Shown one piece after another: positions 56,976-64,000 of a DNA stretch of 64,000 bases (positions are counted from its first letter, which is position 1; every line of letters begins with the position of its first letter). Source of the DNA: Geobacter sp. FeAm09 (GTDB lineage: Bacteria; Desulfobacterota; Desulfuromonadia; Geobacterales; Pseudopelobacteraceae); assembly GCF_008330225.1 (NCBI RefSeq), contig NZ_CP042466.1, positions 1,436,501-1,500,500 of the forward strand, written 5' to 3'. The notes beneath the pieces were generated by a model that made no database searches, was not told where the DNA came from, and worked only from the letters and a program-made list of their open reading frames with translations. Made by a program: the position numbers and the translations under genes.

Positions 56976-57302
56976 ATGCAAGCCATGAAATCTCATGTCA
57001 GCAAGGGCGATACGGTGATGGTTGTTGCCGGCAAGGAAAAGAACAAGACCGGCAAGGTTCTCAAGCTGCTGCCCAAAAAGAATGGTGTGATCGTTGAGGG
57101 GCTCAACCTTGTCAAGCGTCATGTGAAGGCACGCGGCAACGAGGCGGGCACCATCAAGGAGAAAGAAGCCGCGATCCACATCTCCAATGTCATGCCCTAT
57201 TGTCCCAAGTGCGCCAAGCCTGTCAGGACCCGCCATACGGTACTGGAAAATGGCGAAAAACAACGGAACTGCGTTAAATGCGGCGCTTCCATTGAGAAAT
57301 AG
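56976..57302 (+). CDS. rplX: 50S ribosomal protein L24 with C-terminal CxxC pairs
   Basis: 108 residues; GGAG precedes ATG 56976. A KOW motif ([22 protein letters not shown]) starts the protein. The C-terminus has two CxxC pairs (YCPKCAKP and NCVKCGAS) resembling a zinc ribbon; the E. coli protein lacks them. L24 initiates 50S assembly. Confidence 0.97.
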   Translation: MQAMKSHVSKGDTVMVVAGKEKNKTGKVLKLLPKKNGVIVEGLNLVKRHVKARGNEAGTIKEKEAAIHISNVMPYCPKCAKPVRTRHTVLENGEKQRNCVKCGASIEK

Positions 57303-57323
57303 TTCGAAGGAGATACCATTACC

Positions 57324-57863
57324 ATGGCCCGTATAAAGGAATTGTATGATAACGAAATCATTGCCAAGCTGCGCAAGGATTTCAATTATAAGAACATAAT
57401 GGAAGTTCCGCGCATCGAGAAGGTCGTTGTCAATATGGGCCTTGGTGAAGCTATCCAGAACGTCAAGATCCTTGACTCCGCAACCGCCGAGTTGAACGCC
57501 ATTACCGGACAGAAATCGGTTATCACCAAAGCCAAGAAGTCCATCGCGACCTTCAAGCTGCGCCAGGGCATGCCGATCGGCTGCATGGTGACCCTGCGCC
57601 GGGACCGCATGTACGAATTCCTGGACCGGCTCATGAACGTAGCGCTTCCCCGGGTTCGCGACTTCAAGGGCGTTTCCGGCAAAGCCTTCGACGGCAAGGG
57701 TAATTACACCCTTGGCATCAAGGAGCAGCTCATCTTCCCTGAAATCAGCTATGACACCATTGACAAGATCAAGGGTATGAATATAACGATCGTAACAAGC
57801 GCCAAAACCGACGAGGAAGGCAAAGCGCTTCTCAAGTACCTGGGCATGCCGTTCAGGAACTAA
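57324..57863 (+). CDS. rplE: 50S ribosomal protein L5
   Basis: 179 residues. [16 protein letters not shown] and [21 protein letters not shown] are typical. It binds 5S rRNA and contacts P-site tRNA. Confidence 0.98.
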   Translation: MARIKELYDNEIIAKLRKDFNYKNIMEVPRIEKVVVNMGLGEAIQNVKILDSATAELNAITGQKSVITKAKKSIATFKLRQGMPIGCMVTLRRDRMYEFLDRLMNVALPRVRDFKGVSGKAFDGKGNYTLGIKEQLIFPEISYDTIDKIKGMNITIVTSAKTDEEGKALLKYLGMPFRN

Positions 57864-57881
57864 GATAACTGGAGGATTTCC

Positions 57882-58067
57882 GTGGCAAAAACCTCAATGA
57901 TCATCAAGTCGCAGCGCAAGCCTAAGTTCAAGGTCCGCCAGCATAACCGTTGCCCGGTCTGCGGAAGGCCCAAAGCATATTATCGCAAGTTTGAGATGTG
58001 CAGGATCTGCCTTCGCAAGTATGCGTCCATAGGCCAGATCCCCGGCGTAATCAAGTCCAGCTGGTAA
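57882..58067 (+). CDS. rpsN: 30S ribosomal protein S14, zinc type
   Basis: GTG start at 57882; 61 residues. Four Cys (RCPVCGR and MCRICLRK) bind zinc, so this is the short C+ form (type Z), not the longer zinc-free form. Confidence 0.97.
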   Translation: MAKTSMIIKSQRKPKFKVRQHNRCPVCGRPKAYYRKFEMCRICLRKYASIGQIPGVIKSSW

Positions 58068-58108
58068 GCAATCGAACTTGAAGTACACTAGATAGGAGCA
58101 CACGCACG

Positions 58109-58507
58109 ATGTCCATGACAGATCCAATCGCAGATATGCTGACCAGGATACGCAACGCCAATATGGTCAAGCTGCAGAAGGTAGATATCCCTTCCTCTAA
58201 CCTGAAGGTCAATATAGCCAATGTATTGAAGCAGGAAGGCTTTATTAAGAATTATAAGGTTATTTCCGACAATCTTCAGGGTGTCCTGAGGATCTATCTG
58301 AAGTATATCGACGAGAAGGATGGCGTGATCAACGAGATCAAACGCGTCAGCAAGCCGGGTGGCCGGGTTTATACCAAGGCCGAGGATATCCCTGTCGTCA
58401 AGAACGGTATCGGTGTTGCCATCCTGTCAACATCCAAGGGAATCATTACCGACAATGCCGCCCGTCAGGCCGGCGTCGGTGGTGAGCTTATCTGTACCAT
58501 TTGGTAA
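58109..58507 (+). CDS. rpsH: 30S ribosomal protein S8
   Basis: 132 residues from ATG 58109, 10 bases after AGGAG; ATG 58115 (MTDPIADML) is an alternative. [14 protein letters not shown] is the C-terminal signature. In E. coli S8 is the translational repressor of the spc operon. Confidence 0.97.
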   Translation: MSMTDPIADMLTRIRNANMVKLQKVDIPSSNLKVNIANVLKQEGFIKNYKVISDNLQGVLRIYLKYIDEKDGVINEIKRVSKPGGRVYTKAEDIPVVKNGIGVAILSTSKGIITDNAARQAGVGGELICTIW

Positions 58508-58533
58508 ACATCGCGATCAAGGAGTAAGCAGAG

Positions 58534-59073
58534 ATGTCGAGAATAGGGAAACTCCCCATAGAGATACCCAAAGGGGTAAAGATCGTCCTGGATGATACGC
58601 TGGTTTCCGTACAGGGGCCCAATGGCAAGCTGGCTCGCCAGGTAATGTCCTGCGTCACGATCAATGTCGGCGAGAGCTCGGTAGAGGTCGTCAGGAACGA
58701 CGAGAGCGCCGCCGCACGCGCCGCCCACGGCCTGACCCGCACCCTGATCAACAATATGGTCGTCGGCGTGACCAAAGGCTTCCAGACCGATCTTGAAATC
58801 AACGGCGTCGGCTATCGTGCCGAAGTTAAGGGGAAAGAGCTTGTTTTGAGCCTCGGCTACTCCCATCCCATAAATTTCCCGATCCCGGAAGGCATTGCCA
58901 TCGATGTGGACAAGATGACCAAGGTCTCCGTCAAGGGCGCCGACAAGGAACTGGTGGGGCAGACCGCCGCCAAGATCAGATCATTCCGCGCACCCGAGCC
59001 CTACAAGGGCAAAGGCGTTAAGTATGCTGACGAGACTATCTTGAGAAAAGCCGGCAAGACCGGTAAGAAATAG
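58534..59073 (+). CDS. rplF: 50S ribosomal protein L6
   Basis: 179 residues: [17 protein letters not shown], duplicated beta-alpha domains, and C-terminal [16 protein letters not shown]. It lies near the sarcin-ricin loop. Confidence 0.98.
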   Translation: MSRIGKLPIEIPKGVKIVLDDTLVSVQGPNGKLARQVMSCVTINVGESSVEVVRNDESAAARAAHGLTRTLINNMVVGVTKGFQTDLEINGVGYRAEVKGKELVLSLGYSHPINFPIPEGIAIDVDKMTKVSVKGADKELVGQTAAKIRSFRAPEPYKGKGVKYADETILRKAGKTGKK

Positions 59074-59092
59074 TCTTTATAAGGAGATTTCT

Positions 59093-59458
59093 GTGGCAAA
59101 GACCGCACTTAAAACCATCATCCGTCTCAAACGCCAGGTCCGTGTCCGTAAAAAGATACAGGGCACCAGCGAGCGCCCCCGCCTGAACGTGTTCAAGAGC
59201 GCACGCCATATCTACGCCCAGTTGATCGACGATACCAAAGGCGTTACCCTGGCTGCCTGTTCAACCCTTACTTCCGACTCTGCCGAGCTCGCTTACACTG
59301 GCAACGTTGCTGCGGCTACCTATGTGGGGAAGGAAATCGCCCGCTTGGCCATCGAAAAAGGCATTTCATCAGTGGTATTCGACCGTAACGGTTTTCTGTA
59401 CCACGGCAGAATCAAGGCACTTGCTGACGGAGCCCGCGAAGCCGGGCTGCGTTTCTAA
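59093..59458 (+). CDS. rplR: 50S ribosomal protein L18
   Basis: GTG start at 59093 after AAGGAG; 121 residues. [20 protein letters not shown] and [20 protein letters not shown] identify it. It binds 5S rRNA with L5. Confidence 0.98.
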   Translation: MAKTALKTIIRLKRQVRVRKKIQGTSERPRLNVFKSARHIYAQLIDDTKGVTLAACSTLTSDSAELAYTGNVAAATYVGKEIARLAIEKGISSVVFDRNGFLYHGRIKALADGAREAGLRF

Positions 59459-59478
59459 AGCATACGAGGAGGCTTTCA

Positions 59479-59967
59479 TTGAGCAGAATCAATCCAGCGG
59501 AACTGAATCTCACGGACCGTGTCGTTCATATCAGCCGCGTTGCCAAAGTTGTTAAAGGTGGTCGTCGTTTCAGCTTTTCTGCCCTGATCGTGGTGGGTGA
59601 CGGCAACGGCTACGTCGGTTATGGTCTTGGCAAGGCGAACGAAGTACCCGAGGCAATCCGGAAGGGTGTGGAGCAGGCCAAGAAGAACCTCATCAAGGTA
59701 CCGGTCAACCAGCATCAGACCATCCCCTTTGAAATCGAAGGCAGGTTCGGCGCCGGCCGGCTTCTGATGAAGCCTGCATCCGCTGGTACGGGCGTTATTG
59801 CCGGCGGTGCGGCACGCGCCATCTTTGAGGCTGCCGGGATCAACAACATCCTTTCCAAATGCCTTGGCTCCAACAACCCGCACAATGTGGTGAAGGCTGC
59901 CTTCGCCGGCCTTGAGCGGTTGAAGACCCCTGAAGAGATCGCCGCACGCCGTGGAATAACCGAATAA
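59479..59967 (+). CDS. rpsE: 30S ribosomal protein S5
   Basis: TTG start at 59479, 6 bases after GAGGAGG; 162 residues. [20 protein letters not shown] and [20 protein letters not shown] are typical; the loop where spectinomycin resistance changes arise is unremarkable. Confidence 0.98.
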   Translation: MSRINPAELNLTDRVVHISRVAKVVKGGRRFSFSALIVVGDGNGYVGYGLGKANEVPEAIRKGVEQAKKNLIKVPVNQHQTIPFEIEGRFGAGRLLMKPASAGTGVIAGGAARAIFEAAGINNILSKCLGSNNPHNVVKAAFAGLERLKTPEEIAARRGITE

Positions 59968-59987
59968 TCGACTGAAGTGAGGATACC

Positions 59988-60167
59988 ATGAGCAGCACGC
60001 TACAAATCACACTCATCAAGAGCACTATCGGGAAAACCAAGAAGCATCGCGATATCGTCGCCGGCCTCGGCCTTTCCCGTCTCAACCAGACAGTTACCCG
60101 GCCCGACTCTCCGGAAGTGCAGGGGATGATCAACAAAGTCGGCCACATGCTGAAAGTGACGAAGTAA
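59988..60167 (+). CDS. rpmD: 50S ribosomal protein L30
   Basis: 59 residues from ATG 59988 with GTGAGG upstream. The protein begins [19 protein letters not shown] and contains [13 protein letters not shown]. It fits between rpsE and rplO as in other spc operons. Confidence 0.96.
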   Translation: MSSTLQITLIKSTIGKTKKHRDIVAGLGLSRLNQTVTRPDSPEVQGMINKVGHMLKVTK

Positions 60168-60181
60168 AAGGGGTGGAATAT

Positions 60182-60625
60182 ATGGATTTGAACACACTGA
60201 GACCCGCACTGGGATCGACAAAAGATAGGAAGCGCATCGGTCGCGGCACCGGTTCCGGCCACGGCAAGACCGCCACGAAGGGTCACAAGGGACAGAAGGC
60301 CCGTTCCGGCGGTAGCATCAAGGCCGGCTTCGAGGGCGGCCAGATGCCTCTGCAGCGCAGGCTGCCAAAGCGCGGTTTTACGCCTCTTGAGCGCATTGAG
60401 TATGCTGTGGTGAACCTCAGCCAACTCGACGTGTTCGAGGCCGGCGCCGAAGTGGATGCCGCCGCACTGGCTGCCAAAGGCCTGGTCAAGGGCACCAACG
60501 GTCTGGTCAAGATCCTTGGTAACGGCGATATCACGAAATCTCTCAAGGTCACTGCCAATAAATTCAGCCAATCCGCCAAAGAGAAGATTGTTGCCGCTGG
60601 CGGGTCTGTCGAGGAGAAGGCCTAG
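60182..60625 (+). CDS. rplO: 50S ribosomal protein L15
   Basis: ATG at 60182 after GGGGTGG gives 147 residues ([20 protein letters not shown]); GTG 60173 overlaps the ribosome site. The Gly/Lys-rich N-terminus is typical. Its stop overlaps the secY start by one base. Confidence 0.97.
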   Translation: MDLNTLRPALGSTKDRKRIGRGTGSGHGKTATKGHKGQKARSGGSIKAGFEGGQMPLQRRLPKRGFTPLERIEYAVVNLSQLDVFEAGAEVDAAALAAKGLVKGTNGLVKILGNGDITKSLKVTANKFSQSAKEKIVAAGGSVEEKA

Positions 60626-61932
60626 TGTTCGACGCACTCCAGAATATTTTCAAGATCCCCGAGTTGAAGAAACGCGTGCTTTTTTCCTTGGGGATGTTGG
60701 CTGTCTATCGTATCGGATGCCATATACCGACACCCGGTATCGACAGAATCGCGCTCGCGCATTTTTTCAAGCAGGCCCAGGGGACGCTCCTCGGCCTGTT
60801 CGATATGTTTTCTGGTGGTGCACTTGAACGTTTGACGGTATTTGCCCTGGGCATCATGCCGTACATCTCCTCGTCGATCATCTTCCAACTGCTGACGGTC
60901 GTGGTCCCGGCCATAGAAAAACTCTCCAAGGAGGGTGAATCCGGGCGCAAGAAGATCGTCCAGTACACCCGCTACGGCACGGTGGTGCTGAGCGTCGTGC
61001 AGGGCCTCGGCATTGCCATCGGCCTGGAAAGCATGCGCGGACCTGCCGGCGAACTGGTCGTCCCCAACCCGGGCTGGAGCTTCCGCCTCATGACGGTCAT
61101 CACCCTGACGGCCGGCACCGCCTTTATCATGTGGCTCGGCGAGCAGATGTCCGAAAAGGGGATCGGCAACGGCATCTCCCTGATCATCTTTGCCGGGATC
61201 GTGGTCAGAATCCCGACGGCATTGAGCAATACCGCCCGCCTGCTGAACGCCGGCCAGCTCTCCCTGTTCGTGCTTATCTTTGTGCTGGCCCTGATGTTCG
61301 CCGTTATCGCCGGCATCGTCTTTGTGGAGCGGGGGCAGCGGCGTCTCCCCATTCACTACGCCAAACGCGTGGTGGGGTTGAAGACCTTCAATGCCCAAAC
61401 CTCCCATCTGCCGCTGAAGGTGAACATGGCGGGCGTCATACCGCCGATCTTCGCTTCGTCCATCATCATGTTCCCGGCAACGGTCGCCAACTTCATCAAT
61501 ATTCCCTGGGTGCAGAAGGCCGCCAAAAGTTTAACGCCCGGCAACCTGGTATATGACATCTTTTTTGTTGCTTTCATCGTCTTCTTCTGTTATTTCTACA
61601 CGGCTGTAACATTCAACCCGGTAGATGTTGCCGAGAACGTCAAAAAGCATGGCGGCTATATTCCCGGCATCCGTCCGGGAAAAGAGACGTCCGACTTTAT
61701 GGACAGTGTCCTGACGCGGCTCACGTTTGCCGGCGCCATCTATATATCGATAGTGTGCGTGCTGCCCTCAATTCTGATCGGGAAGTTCAATCTCCCGTTC
61801 TATTTCGGAGGGACTGCGCTGCTGATCGCTGTCGGTGTTGGCATGGATACGGTCGCCCAGATCGAGTCGCACCTCATTACCCGCAATTACGAAGGGTTCT
61901 TGAAGGGCGTCAGGATCAGGGGGAGAAAATAG
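60625..61932 (+). CDS. secY: Preprotein translocase subunit SecY
   Basis: GTG start at 60625; 435 residues with ten membrane helices. FALGIMPYISSSIIFQLL and MSEKGIGNGISLIIFAGIV are conserved SecY segments. It forms the translocation channel with SecE, which is encoded at 34918. Confidence 0.98.
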   Translation: MFDALQNIFKIPELKKRVLFSLGMLAVYRIGCHIPTPGIDRIALAHFFKQAQGTLLGLFDMFSGGALERLTVFALGIMPYISSSIIFQLLTVVVPAIEKLSKEGESGRKKIVQYTRYGTVVLSVVQGLGIAIGLESMRGPAGELVVPNPGWSFRLMTVITLTAGTAFIMWLGEQMSEKGIGNGISLIIFAGIVVRIPTALSNTARLLNAGQLSLFVLIFVLALMFAVIAGIVFVERGQRRLPIHYAKRVVGLKTFNAQTSHLPLKVNMAGVIPPIFASSIIMFPATVANFINIPWVQKAAKSLTPGNLVYDIFFVAFIVFFCYFYTAVTFNPVDVAENVKKHGGYIPGIRPGKETSDFMDSVLTRLTFAGAIYISIVCVLPSILIGKFNLPFYFGGTALLIAVGVGMDTVAQIESHLITRNYEGFLKGVRIRGRK

Positions 61933-61933
61933 G

Positions 61934-62596
61934 ATGAATGTCATCCTGTTTGGCCCTCCGGGGGCCGGTAAAGGCACCCAGGCCCAGTTTATCGTCGAGC
62001 GCTTCGGTATTCCCCAGATTTCGACCGGCGACATGCTGCGTGCCGCCGTCAAGGCGCAGTCGCCCCTCGGCGTTGCCGCCAAGTCGATTATGGATGCCGG
62101 CGGGCTCGTGTCCGACGAGATCGTCCTCGGCTTGGTCAAGGAACGGATCTCGCAGCAGGACTGTCATAACGGTTTCATTCTCGACGGTTTTCCGCGCACG
62201 ACCCCCCAGGCCGATGCACTTATTGCATTGCTGGATGGGGTGGGCAAGCACATCGATCATGTCGTTTCCCTCGAGGTGGACGGCGCCGAGATCGTGCAGC
62301 GACTTTCCGGCCGGCGTACCTGCCCTTCGTGCGGCAAAGGCTACCATGTGGCCTATGATGCGCCGAAGGTCGCCGGAATTTGCGATGTCTGCGGTGCCGC
62401 CCTGGTTCAGCGCAACGACGACCGCGAAGAAACGGTCCAGAATCGCCTGGATGTGTATCGTGAGCAGACCTCGCCGCTTAAGGATTATTTTGAGCAGCGG
62501 GGCCTGATGCGTCATATTGACGGCAACGGCACGATCCAGGACATTCAGGGGCAGATCTGCTCATTACTGGAAGGCAGCGTCGGTGATCGTCCTTAA
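61934..62596 (+). CDS. adk: Adenylate kinase, zinc-lid type
   Basis: 220 residues. The P-loop is GPPGAGKGTQ, and DGFPRTTPQADAL is the AMP-site motif. The lid carries four Cys (CPSCGKGYH and CDVCG), a structural zinc site. It interconverts ATP, ADP and AMP. The start is one base after the secY stop. Confidence 0.97.
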   Translation: MNVILFGPPGAGKGTQAQFIVERFGIPQISTGDMLRAAVKAQSPLGVAAKSIMDAGGLVSDEIVLGLVKERISQQDCHNGFILDGFPRTTPQADALIALLDGVGKHIDHVVSLEVDGAEIVQRLSGRRTCPSCGKGYHVAYDAPKVAGICDVCGAALVQRNDDREETVQNRLDVYREQTSPLKDYFEQRGLMRHIDGNGTIQDIQGQICSLLEGSVGDRP

Positions 62597-63329
62597 ATCT
62601 CCCCGAGAGATTGAGAAGATGCGAGCCGCCTGCAAGATCGTTGCAGAAATACTCCTCCTGCTCCGCGAACGGGTAAAACCCGGGGTTACCACCGCAGAAC
62701 TGGACGAGTTCGCCGATTCCGAGACCAGGCGCCGCAACGCAAAGCCCGCGTTCAAGGGGTATTGCAAGTACCCCAACGCTTTGTGCTGCTCCCCCAACGA
62801 CGTGGTCGTGCATGGGATGCCGACGAAGATCCCCTTGAAAGAGGGGGATATCATCAGCCTCGATTTCGGTGTCCTCTATAACGAATTTTACGGCGATGCC
62901 GCCCTGACCATCCCGGTGGGAGCCGTGCCGGCACGGATCGCAACGTTGCTCAAGGCAACGGAAGAGTCGCTGTATGCCGGCATAGACAAAGCGGTGGCCG
63001 GCGGCAGGCTGCACGACATCTCCCACGCGGTCCAGACGCACGTTGAGGCACAAGGTTTTTCCGTCGTGCGCGATTTTGTGGGACACGGCATCGGCAGGAA
63101 GCTTCATGAGGAACCGCAGGTGCCCAATTTCGGCGCCGCGGGCACCGGGGTCCGGCTCAAGCCGGGCATGGTGCTGGCCATCGAGCCCATGGTCAACGAA
63201 AAGTCGTACGAGGTCGAAGTCCTTGAGGACGGTTGGACGACCATCACCCGCGACGGCGGTTTCTCGGCACATTTCGAACATACGGTTGCCATAACCGATA
63301 AGGGTCCTGATATTCTGACACGCATTTAG
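62583..63329 (+). CDS. map: Methionine aminopeptidase, type I
   Basis: GTG start at 62583 overlaps adk by 14 bases; 248 residues ([19 protein letters not shown]). Metal ligands are visible: [15 protein letters not shown] with two Asp, [12 protein letters not shown] with His, LAIEPM with Glu, and the C-terminal FEHTVAITD with Glu. It removes initiator Met. Confidence 0.96.
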   Translation: MIVLKSPREIEKMRAACKIVAEILLLLRERVKPGVTTAELDEFADSETRRRNAKPAFKGYCKYPNALCCSPNDVVVHGMPTKIPLKEGDIISLDFGVLYNEFYGDAALTIPVGAVPARIATLLKATEESLYAGIDKAVAGGRLHDISHAVQTHVEAQGFSVVRDFVGHGIGRKLHEEPQVPNFGAAGTGVRLKPGMVLAIEPMVNEKSYEVEVLEDGWTTITRDGGFSAHFEHTVAITDKGPDILTRI

Positions 63330-63351
63330 CAAGCATGTGAAGGGGAGTAAT

Positions 63352-63465
63352 ATGAAAGTACGAGCATCGGTTAAGAAGATTTGCGACAAATGCAAGATTG
63401 TCAAACGCAAGGGTGTGGTACGTGTTATCTGTGACATCCCTAAGCATTCTCAGCGTCAAGGATGA
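63352..63465 (+). CDS. rpmJ: 50S ribosomal protein L36
   Basis: 37 residues from ATG 63352 with AGGGGAG upstream. Zinc ligands are C11, C14, C27 and H32 ([20 protein letters not shown]). infA, which often separates map and rpmJ, is not present here. Confidence 0.97.
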   Translation: MKVRASVKKICDKCKIVKRKGVVRVICDIPKHSQRQG

Positions 63466-63487
63466 GTAACTAAAGGAGGATTTACAA

Positions 63488-63856
63488 TTGGCACGCATTG
63501 CAGGTATTGACTTACCAAAAAACAAACGGATCGTGATTGCTCTCACCTATATCTATGGTATCGGTAATTCGTCAGCAGAGCAGATCCTTGCCTCCACACA
63601 GATAGATCCCGACACCCGCACGGACAAGTTGACTGAAGCCGAAGTCTCTCGTCTTCGCGACGAAATCGACCGCAACTGCAAGGTCGAAGGGGATCTTCGC
63701 CGTGAAATTTCGATGAATATCAAGCGGCTCATGGATCTTGGCTGCTATCGCGGCCTTCGTCACAGAAAAGGCCTCCCGTGCCACGGCCAGCGCACCAAGA
63801 CCAATGCCCGTACGCGTAAAGGTCCTGCCCGCACCGTTGCCGGCAAAAAGAAATAA
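63488..63856 (+). CDS. rpsM: 30S ribosomal protein S13
   Basis: TTG start at 63488, 8 bases after AAAGGAGG; 122 residues ([20 protein letters not shown]). The C-terminal [20 protein letters not shown] is typical. It starts the alpha operon. Confidence 0.98.
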   Translation: MARIAGIDLPKNKRIVIALTYIYGIGNSSAEQILASTQIDPDTRTDKLTEAEVSRLRDEIDRNCKVEGDLRREISMNIKRLMDLGCYRGLRHRKGLPCHGQRTKTNARTRKGPARTVAGKKK

Positions 63857-63881
63857 TCCCATTTAGCTCTGGAGAATTCGA

Positions 63882-64000
63882 ATGGCAAGTCCTGCGAAGA
63901 AAGTCGTCCGCAAGAAGAAGGAACGCAAAAATATATCCAACGGTGTTGCCCACATCCAGGCGACATTCAACAATACGATCATCACGATCACCGACCCGGT
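63882..64000 (+). CDS. rpsK: 30S ribosomal protein S11, cut by window end
   Basis: ATG at 63882 after TGGAG; only the first 39 codons are inside the window. [19 protein letters not shown] followed by NNTIITITD is the S11 N-terminus. rpsD, rpoA and rplQ would be expected next. Confidence 0.96.
   Translation, partial: MASPAKKVVRKKKERKNISNGVAHIQATFNNTIITITDP

Overview
The window is about 60% GC chromosomal DNA. Gene content and order point to a Geobacter/Pelobacter-type member of the Desulfuromonadales (Desulfobacterota). The indications are a GspE/F plus PilMNOP-like pseudopilus locus whose secretin ends in a cohesin-like domain, a malic enzyme fused to a phosphotransacetylase-like domain, HDOD and GGDEF signalling genes, and the tRNA-tuf-rpmG-secE-nusG-rplKAJL-rpoBC-str-S10-spc-alpha ribosomal super-cluster. 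Species is not determined; a Pelobacter propionicus/Trichlorobacter-like organism is a guess. No rRNA gene, CRISPR array, insertion sequence or phage was seen.

Positions 1-8.4 kb (mostly minus strand) hold: a GGDEF response regulator cut by the window edge, an HDOD protein and a small HD-GYP-associated-like protein behind their own promoter; cheD, a histidine-kinase-like gene whose phosphoacceptor His is Asn, a NapH-type membrane polyferredoxin, a ferredoxin-nitroreductase and a Tat-exported DUF362 protein, probably one transcript; and a ROK kinase with a HIT hydrolase. Positions 8.6-10.9 kb hold the malic enzyme on the plus strand, behind a leader with a terminator-like hairpin.

Positions 11.1-20.4 kb form one operon for an atypical type II secretion/type IV pilus-like machine: GspF, GspE, PilM-, PilN-, PilO- and PilP-like proteins, a lipoprotein secretin with a cohesin-like tail, and two pseudopilins. 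Positions 20.4-25.7 kb form a cell-division/envelope block: ftsE, ftsX, a degenerate-LytM EnvC-like activator, a C-terminal processing protease, and a divergent polysaccharide deacetylase that is frameshifted at a C-tract. A hipB-hipA toxin-antitoxin pair follows, with a striking AT-rich inverted repeat as probable operator. It converges on a riboflavin operon (dCMP deaminase, nrdR, ribD, ribE, ribBA) that lacks ribH and nusB downstream.

From 31.7 kb to the end everything is on the plus strand: rpoH behind a CIRCE-type operator; tRNA-Thr, Tyr, Gly, Thr and tufA; rpmG, tRNA-Trp, secE, nusG, rplK, rplA; an L10 leader with rplJ and rplL; rpoB (with a lineage-specific insertion of about 128 residues) and rpoC; then rpsL-rpsG-fusA-tufB and the S10, spc and start of the alpha operons, including secY, adk and map. 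The window ends inside rpsK. The two tuf genes are near-identical and bracket rpoBC. Most of this half is conserved translation and transcription machinery. The more unusual material lies in the first 32 kb and in RpoB.
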